8,943 bases of DNA, taken from the NCBI GenBank assembly GCA_030544185.1, contig JAUNRO010000116.1, positions 1-8,943 of the forward strand, given 5' to 3'. Numbering within the stretch: the stretch's first letter is position 1; every line of letters starts with the position of its first letter. Both the position numbers and the translations under genes were made by a program. Origin of the DNA: Propionibacteriaceae bacterium (GTDB taxonomy: Bacteria; Actinomycetota; Actinomycetes; Propionibacteriales; Propionibacteriaceae). Below the pieces are notes generated by a model. The model ran no database searches and was not told the origin of the DNA. It worked only from the letters and a program-made list of their open reading frames with translations. Positions 5,446 through 8,943 of the stretch are shown one piece after another.

Positions 5446-6291
5446 TCATGTCTCCCGGATCACCGTGACGTCCATCGGCATCCGGCGCGCCCGCCGAAGC
5501 CGACCCTGGAGCAGATGGGCCAGGCCCCGCGTCACCATCGTGCGACGGCGCAGATCGCGGAACTCCCGGCGGTCGCTGGTGACGAGGTCCAGCAGGGGCC
5601 GGGCGGCGATTTCGGGTGACTGCCCCCAGAGCGCCGCGACGATCGGCAGTGCCTTGATCTGTTCCTCGAATCCAGGCTGCGTGCTGACACGGCCGAGCAT
5701 GTCGGTGAGCACGAGGCCGGGATTCATTCCGTGGACGCGGACGCCGGTGCCCTTCACCTCTCCCTGCAGCGCGCGCGAGAAATTGCGGATCCACGCCTTC
5801 GAGGAGGCGTACGCGTTCTGCAGCGGAACCGGGCCGTTGTCGCCGCGGCCATAGAGGTTGACGAGGTCGCCGTGGCCCTGGTCGAGGAAGACGGCCAGGG
5901 CGACCCGCGAGCCATAGAACGTGCCGAGGATGTTGGTGCGGACGACGCGCTCGAAGTCGGCGACCGGGGTGGTCACCGTCGGGCCATAGACCCCGGCCGC
6001 GCCGGCGTTGTTGACCCAGATATCGAGTACGCCATGGCGGAGTGCCTCGTCGCGCACTCGCTCGACATCCGCGAGCACGCCCACGTCCGCGGCCAGACCG
6101 TGAGCCCGGAGCCCGCTGTCGCGGAGCTCGGCCGCTGCGCGCTCGACCACCTCGCCCGTGCGGGCAGTCAGCACGACGGTCGCGCCATGTCGGCCCAGCA
6201 GCCGGGCAAACTCCAGCCCCAGGCCCCGCGAACCGCCCGTGATGACCGCGACCCGGCCCGCCAGCACCGTCGCTTCATTCCCCATACGCAT
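5446..6291 (-). CDS. Short-chain dehydrogenase/reductase (SDR) with atypical active site
   Basis: This 281-residue cytoplasmic Rossmann-fold oxidoreductase reduces or oxidises a carbonyl/alcohol with NAD(P)(H); the substrate is unknown. The ATG at 6291 has GGAGGTGG-like purines about nine bases upstream (GAGGTGG). An adjacent TTG at 6294 or ATG at 6285 is possible. The cofactor loop is TGGSRGLG at 18-25. TAR with R44 after beta-2 suggests NADP(H). D69-V70, NNAG at 94-97 and N120 are also present. The catalytic pair Y161 and K165 is intact in YASSK. The serine normally 13 residues before the tyrosine is replaced: the segment reads NLYGRGDNGP (145-154), with glycine at 148. The C-terminal part after about residue 240 is Arg-rich. 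The same NL-x-GRG pattern occurs, as I recall, in an SDR subgroup annotated as chlorophyll b reductase-like, but that name would be unsafe here. It is convergent with dnaB and divergent from the thioesterase gene. Confidence 0.9.
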   Translation of the reverse strand: MRMGNEATVLAGRVAVITGGSRGLGLEFARLLGRHGATVVLTARTGEVVERAAAELRDSGLRAHGLAADVGVLADVERVRDEALRHGVLDIWVNNAGAAGVYGPTVTTPVADFERVVRTNILGTFYGSRVALAVFLDQGHGDLVNLYGRGDNGPVPLQNAYASSKAWIRNFSRALQGEVKGTGVRVHGMNPGLVLTDMLGRVSTQPGFEEQIKALPIVAALWGQSPEIAARPLLDLVTSDRREFRDLRRRTMVTRGLAHLLQGRLRRARRMPMDVTVIRET

Positions 6292-6385
6292 CAAAGTAGG
6301 CCACCTCGCGCCTCGGCGGTGGCCCCGAACAAAGAAGTGGGCCTAGGGTTGTGGGGTCAGCGAACCATCCGCCGAGGAGCTACCG

Positions 6386-6778
6386 ATGCCGGACCTCACC
6401 GCGCCGTCCGCCTTCATGGAACTGCTGGACATCAGGTTCGACGAGATCACCCCCGGGACCGTGCGCGGTTCGGTCGCCGCCGACGAACGCCACCATCAAC
6501 CGTGGGGAGTCGTCCACGGCGGGCTCTACACGACCGTCATCGAGACCTTTGCCACCACCGGGGCCTACGAAGCGGTCAAAGAGGGCGGCCAGCTCGCGGT
6601 CGGTGTCGCGAACGCGACTGATTTCCTCCGCCCGCATCGCACCGGCCGACTCGACGTGACGGCAACCGCCATCAACCAGGGGCGCAGCCAACAACTCTGG
6701 CAGGTCGAGATGCGGCGCGAGGACGGCAAACTCGTCGCCCGCGGGCAGGTCCGGCTGCAGAACATCGACCCCGCCTGA
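6386..6778 (+). CDS. Hotdog-fold acyl-CoA thioesterase (PaaI/4HBT-like)
   Basis: This 130-residue single hotdog-fold protein probably hydrolyses an acyl- or aryl-CoA thioester; the substrate is not evident. The ATG at 6386 has GAGGAG at 6374-6379, six bases upstream. The family signature is clear: GVVHGGLYTTVIET (41-54) with H44-G45-G46 and the likely catalytic E53 on the central helix, and NATDFLRP (76-83), equivalent to the N-x-x-x-x-L-R-P strand near the active site. Length is typical of PaaI/MenI-type proteins (about 130-150). A role in menaquinone synthesis (DHNA-CoA hydrolysis) or in phenylacetyl-CoA detoxification are both options, and no neighbour supports either. It is divergent from the SDR gene, with 94 bp between; a TAGGGT at 6344-6349 could be its -10 box but lacks a good -35. 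Confidence 0.9.
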   Translation: MPDLTAPSAFMELLDIRFDEITPGTVRGSVAADERHHQPWGVVHGGLYTTVIETFATTGAYEAVKEGGQLAVGVANATDFLRPHRTGRLDVTATAINQGRSQQLWQVEMRREDGKLVARGQVRLQNIDPA

Positions 6779-6798
6779 GCTGGCGGCTGGCGATCAGG

Positions 6799-7233
6799 TC
6801 AGCGGACCACGGCCCGCCCGGAGGAGGTCCAAGCCCCGATCCCCCCGTCCAGGTGATAGGTCGAGGTGAAGCCCTGCCCCGCCATGATGTCCACCGCCGT
6901 CGCAGAACGGCTGCCGCTGCGGCAATAGACGGCATAGGGCACCGTCTTGTCGAGCTCGGCAATGCGCTGTTCGAAGTCGGCCCCGTTCACGTCGATGTTC
7001 ACCGCGCCGGGCAAATGCCCCTGCGCGTATTCCTCCGGGCTCCGCACATCGAGGACGACCGTGTCCGGCTGCTCCACCGCCGCGGCGAACCCATCGGCGT
7101 CGAGCGTGGCGCCGTTTTCGGGCGGCCCGTCGCCGGACGATCCGGATGATTCGGGCGATTCAGCCGCGCAGGCCGTCAGGCCCGCGAGGGCCGAGATAGG
7201 CAGCAGGGCGAGCAGCGTTCGGCGCTGGATCAC
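6799..7233 (-). CDS. Rhodanese-domain lipoprotein
   Basis: This 144-residue protein is predicted to be anchored outside the membrane. The GTG at 7233 was chosen because GGAAGGGG lies five bases upstream and the signal peptide begins right there (IQRRTLLALLPISALAGLTAC). C22 in the lipobox LTAC is the likely lipidated cysteine, and the twin arginine (R4-R5) leaves Tat export possible. A Ser/Gly/Pro-rich linker (about 25-42) leads to one rhodanese domain: VVLDVRSPEEYAQGHLPGA at 59-77 and the active-site loop C104-R-S-G-S-R109. C104 would carry a persulfide, and LDGGIGAW closes the fold. Single-domain rhodaneses transfer sulfane sulfur, but the acceptor is unknown. It follows the permease gene by 94 bp on the same strand and is convergent with the thioesterase gene, 20 bp from its end. 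Confidence 0.92.
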   Translation of the reverse strand: MIQRRTLLALLPISALAGLTACAAESPESSGSSGDGPPENGATLDADGFAAAVEQPDTVVLDVRSPEEYAQGHLPGAVNIDVNGADFEQRIAELDKTVPYAVYCRSGSRSATAVDIMAGQGFTSTYHLDGGIGAWTSSGRAVVR

Positions 7234-7299
7234 GAGTTCCCCTTCCGACGGGACCGGCGGAGCGGACGGGCGTACGCCCCGGGCCTTGGCCACCCGGCC

Positions 7300-7305
7300 A
7301 TTATC
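7300..7305 (-). promoter_or_regulatory. Possible -10 box for the rhodanese gene
   Basis: GATAAT (minus strand) is five of six to TATAAT and lies in the 94-bp gap after the permease stop. It would start a transcript near 7293 with a leader of about 60 bases. No convincing -35 box was found 16-19 bp upstream, so co-transcription with the permease remains possible. Confidence 0.35.
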
Positions 7306-7327
7306 CCCCGCTGGCTGCGCGACCCGG

Positions 7328-8848
7328 TCAGACCTTCGGCGCGCGGTCCGCCGGCCGCTGCCCGTCACCGGTCTCCGGTGTCGGAGCGTCCGTGGTGGAG
7401 GGTGACTCGGGACGGCGCTCGGGGCGGACACCGGGCAGGCCTCCCTCGGCGAACCGCTCGGCATACTCCTCCTCGGCCACCGACCGGCGATCGAACTCGG
7501 CATCCTGTTCCTTGCAGATCGAAGGCCAGCGCATGACCTTCCACAGCACGCCACCGACGATCGCCCCCACCAGCGCCGGCACGATCCAGCCGAAGCCCGC
7601 GGAGGCGAGCGGGATCGCCTGATAGATCGAGACCAGCCAGCTGGGCAGGGTGCCGCCGGTCATGTCAGCGATCACCGCTGCGGATTCATAGAGGCTGACG
7701 ATGAGCGCGAGCAGGGCGGAGCCCTTCCAGACCCCGTCGTTGGGGATGAGGCGCCGGCTGAGGCCGAGGATGACGAGGAGGATGGAGACGGGATACATGG
7801 CCATGAAGATCGGGCCGGCGATCGCGACGATGCGTTCGACGCCGCCCATGGCCTGGAAGACACCGACCACCGCAACCGCAATGAGCGCGACGCGATAGGG
7901 CACCTTGCCCTTGGTGCCGTCCTCGACGAACCCGGCCACGACGGTCATCAGGCCGATCGCCGTCGTCAGGCAGGCGAGCGCAACCGCGACGGCCAGCGCA
8001 TAGGTGCCGATCGAGCCGGAGAGCAGGCGGATGAGACCGACCAGCAGGGCGGTGCGCTCGGTGTCGGCAGGGAAGTGCGAGTTGCCGCTCGCGCCGAGAT
8101 ATTCCAGCCCGCCATAGACCAGGAACAGCGCGAGCGCGCCGACGCCGCTGGCCGCGAGGACCATGACGATGTTGCGCTTCGGCGAGGCGTACCCCTTCTG
8201 GGCCATCGCCGAGACGAAGATCGTCGCGCAGAGCAGGCCGGTGAGGATGTCACCCATCTGATAGGCCTCGGTGAACGCCATATAGAACGGGTTCTCCAGC
8301 CCGGTCGGCACCGGCTCGCCGACCGGCCGCACCACCGCGAGCGTGACCAGGGTGAGCAGGATGGCCAGCAGCAGCGGGGTCAAGACCTTGCCGATCCGGT
8401 CGGCGATCGCCCCCTGATCGAAGGCGACGAAGACCGCGATCGCAAAGAACACCACCACCGCGATGAACCGGCCCACCATGTTGTCGGCGGCGGGCACAAG
8501 CGTCCGCACGCCGATCTCGTAGGCCACGGCCGAGGTCCTCGGGATCGTGATGAGGGTGCCGACCCCGATCATCACCAGGATGTTATAGACGATGTAGAAC
8601 CACGGCGCGATCGGTTGAGCCAAAGACTTGAATGTGCCGCCGCTGTTGGCGACCGCCGTCACGGCCAGGACCGGCAACAGGATGCCTGCCAGCGTCAGTC
8701 CCAGCAGGCCGATGGGCCAGTCCGGCCCGGTCGATGCCCCGATATAGGGCGGGAAGATCAGATTGCCGGCACCGAAATAGATCGCGAATATCGCGAATCC
8801 GACCACCAGCGCGTCGGAGAGAGCCTTGCGTCGACTGATTCTGGCCAT
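7328..8848 (-). CDS. brnQ: Branched-chain amino acid:cation symporter, LIVCS/BrnQ family
   Basis: This 506-residue integral membrane transporter takes up leucine, isoleucine and valine with Na+ or H+. The ATG at 8848 has AGGAGG five bases upstream; the frame is open for 19 more codons but without a comparable site. The family hallmark FGAGNLIFPP (25-34) is in the first helix and TIPRTSAVAYE (101-111) is also characteristic. About twelve hydrophobic segments can be counted, roughly at 12-34, 42-66, 80-100, 121-143, 154-173, 197-213, 226-246, 277-304, 317-333, 340-362, 376-394 and 412-437. Beyond residue 438 is a hydrophilic tail of about 68 residues rich in Glu, Arg, Pro and Thr. Family members are usually about 430-450 long, so the tail is an extension. 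It lies upstream of the rhodanese lipoprotein gene on the same strand. Confidence 0.95.
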   Translation of the reverse strand: MARISRRKALSDALVVGFAIFAIYFGAGNLIFPPYIGASTGPDWPIGLLGLTLAGILLPVLAVTAVANSGGTFKSLAQPIAPWFYIVYNILVMIGVGTLITIPRTSAVAYEIGVRTLVPAADNMVGRFIAVVVFFAIAVFVAFDQGAIADRIGKVLTPLLLAILLTLVTLAVVRPVGEPVPTGLENPFYMAFTEAYQMGDILTGLLCATIFVSAMAQKGYASPKRNIVMVLAASGVGALALFLVYGGLEYLGASGNSHFPADTERTALLVGLIRLLSGSIGTYALAVAVALACLTTAIGLMTVVAGFVEDGTKGKVPYRVALIAVAVVGVFQAMGGVERIVAIAGPIFMAMYPVSILLVILGLSRRLIPNDGVWKGSALLALIVSLYESAAVIADMTGGTLPSWLVSIYQAIPLASAGFGWIVPALVGAIVGGVLWKVMRWPSICKEQDAEFDRRSVAEEEYAERFAEGGLPGVRPERRPESPSTTDAPTPETGDGQRPADRAPKV

Positions 8849-8885
8849 GGCGGCCTCCTGCGCTGCGAGCCAGCTGATTCGGCTC

Positions 8886-8891
8886 ATCGTA
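8886..8891 (-). promoter_or_regulatory. Possible -10 box for the permease gene
   Basis: TACGAT on the minus strand (four of six to TATAAT) lies 38-43 bp before the permease ATG. No good -35 box stands at the right distance. The rest of 8849-8943 shows only the AGGAGG site at 8854-8859. Confidence 0.25.
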
Positions 8892-8943
8892 GGGGAAGGC
8901 CTCACGCCGGGTCCGAAAAAGCCGCTTTATCCGCAGGGAGCCG

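Noticed and set aside
5731..6621. Open frame of about 296 codons on the plus strand, opposite the SDR gene and running into the thioesterase gene
   Set aside because: It overlaps two well-supported genes, has no domain signature and turns Arg-rich where it overlaps the thioesterase gene in another frame.
8927..8935. TTATCCGCA, one mismatch from a DnaA box
   Set aside because: It is a single isolated site near the right edge with no companions, and could occur by chance.

Overview
The window is GC-rich bacterial DNA (roughly two thirds G+C). It has GTG starts, strong AGGAGG-type ribosome binding sites, a CsoR-type copper repressor, an Rpf-type secreted protein and a TTGTCCACA-type DnaA box. 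Together these point to a high-GC Gram-positive bacterium (Actinomycetota). A propionibacterium-like lineage is possible, but I cannot name a genus. No mobile element, CRISPR array, rRNA or tRNA was seen.

Layout. (1) Positions 1-381, minus strand: the 5' part of a resuscitation-promoting-factor-like gene that runs off the left edge. (2) 503-3497, minus strand: a copper-resistance operon in the order csoR, copZ, copA (repressor, copper chaperone, Cu(I) efflux ATPase). A 15-bp CsoR-type operator sits in front of csoR. (3) 3498-3966: 469 bp without a gene and visibly poorer in G+C (about 54% by hand count over 3541-3840). It carries a cluster of at least seven DnaA-box-like 9-mers within about 260 bp, two of them perfect, followed by a likely promoter. 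(4) 3967-5343, plus strand: the replicative helicase dnaB. (5) 5446-6291, minus: a short-chain dehydrogenase/reductase whose usual catalytic serine position is not serine. (6) 6386-6778, plus: a hotdog-fold thioesterase. (7) 6799-7233, minus: a lipoprotein with a single rhodanese domain. (8) 7328-8848, minus: a branched-chain amino acid permease of the LIVCS/BrnQ family with an extra hydrophilic tail.

How the parts work together. CsoR should hold the copper operon off until Cu(I) binds. CopZ would then carry Cu(I) to CopA for export. The operator lies between a plausible -35 and -10 box, and the predicted transcription start falls on the csoR start codon, so that transcript may be leaderless. 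The most interesting part is the DnaA-box cluster between the divergent csoR and dnaB genes. It is either a chromosomal replication origin (or part of one) lying next to the helicase gene, or a DnaA-binding control/titration site governing dnaB. The sequence alone cannot decide between these. The genes right of dnaB look like ordinary, mostly independent housekeeping or metabolic genes.
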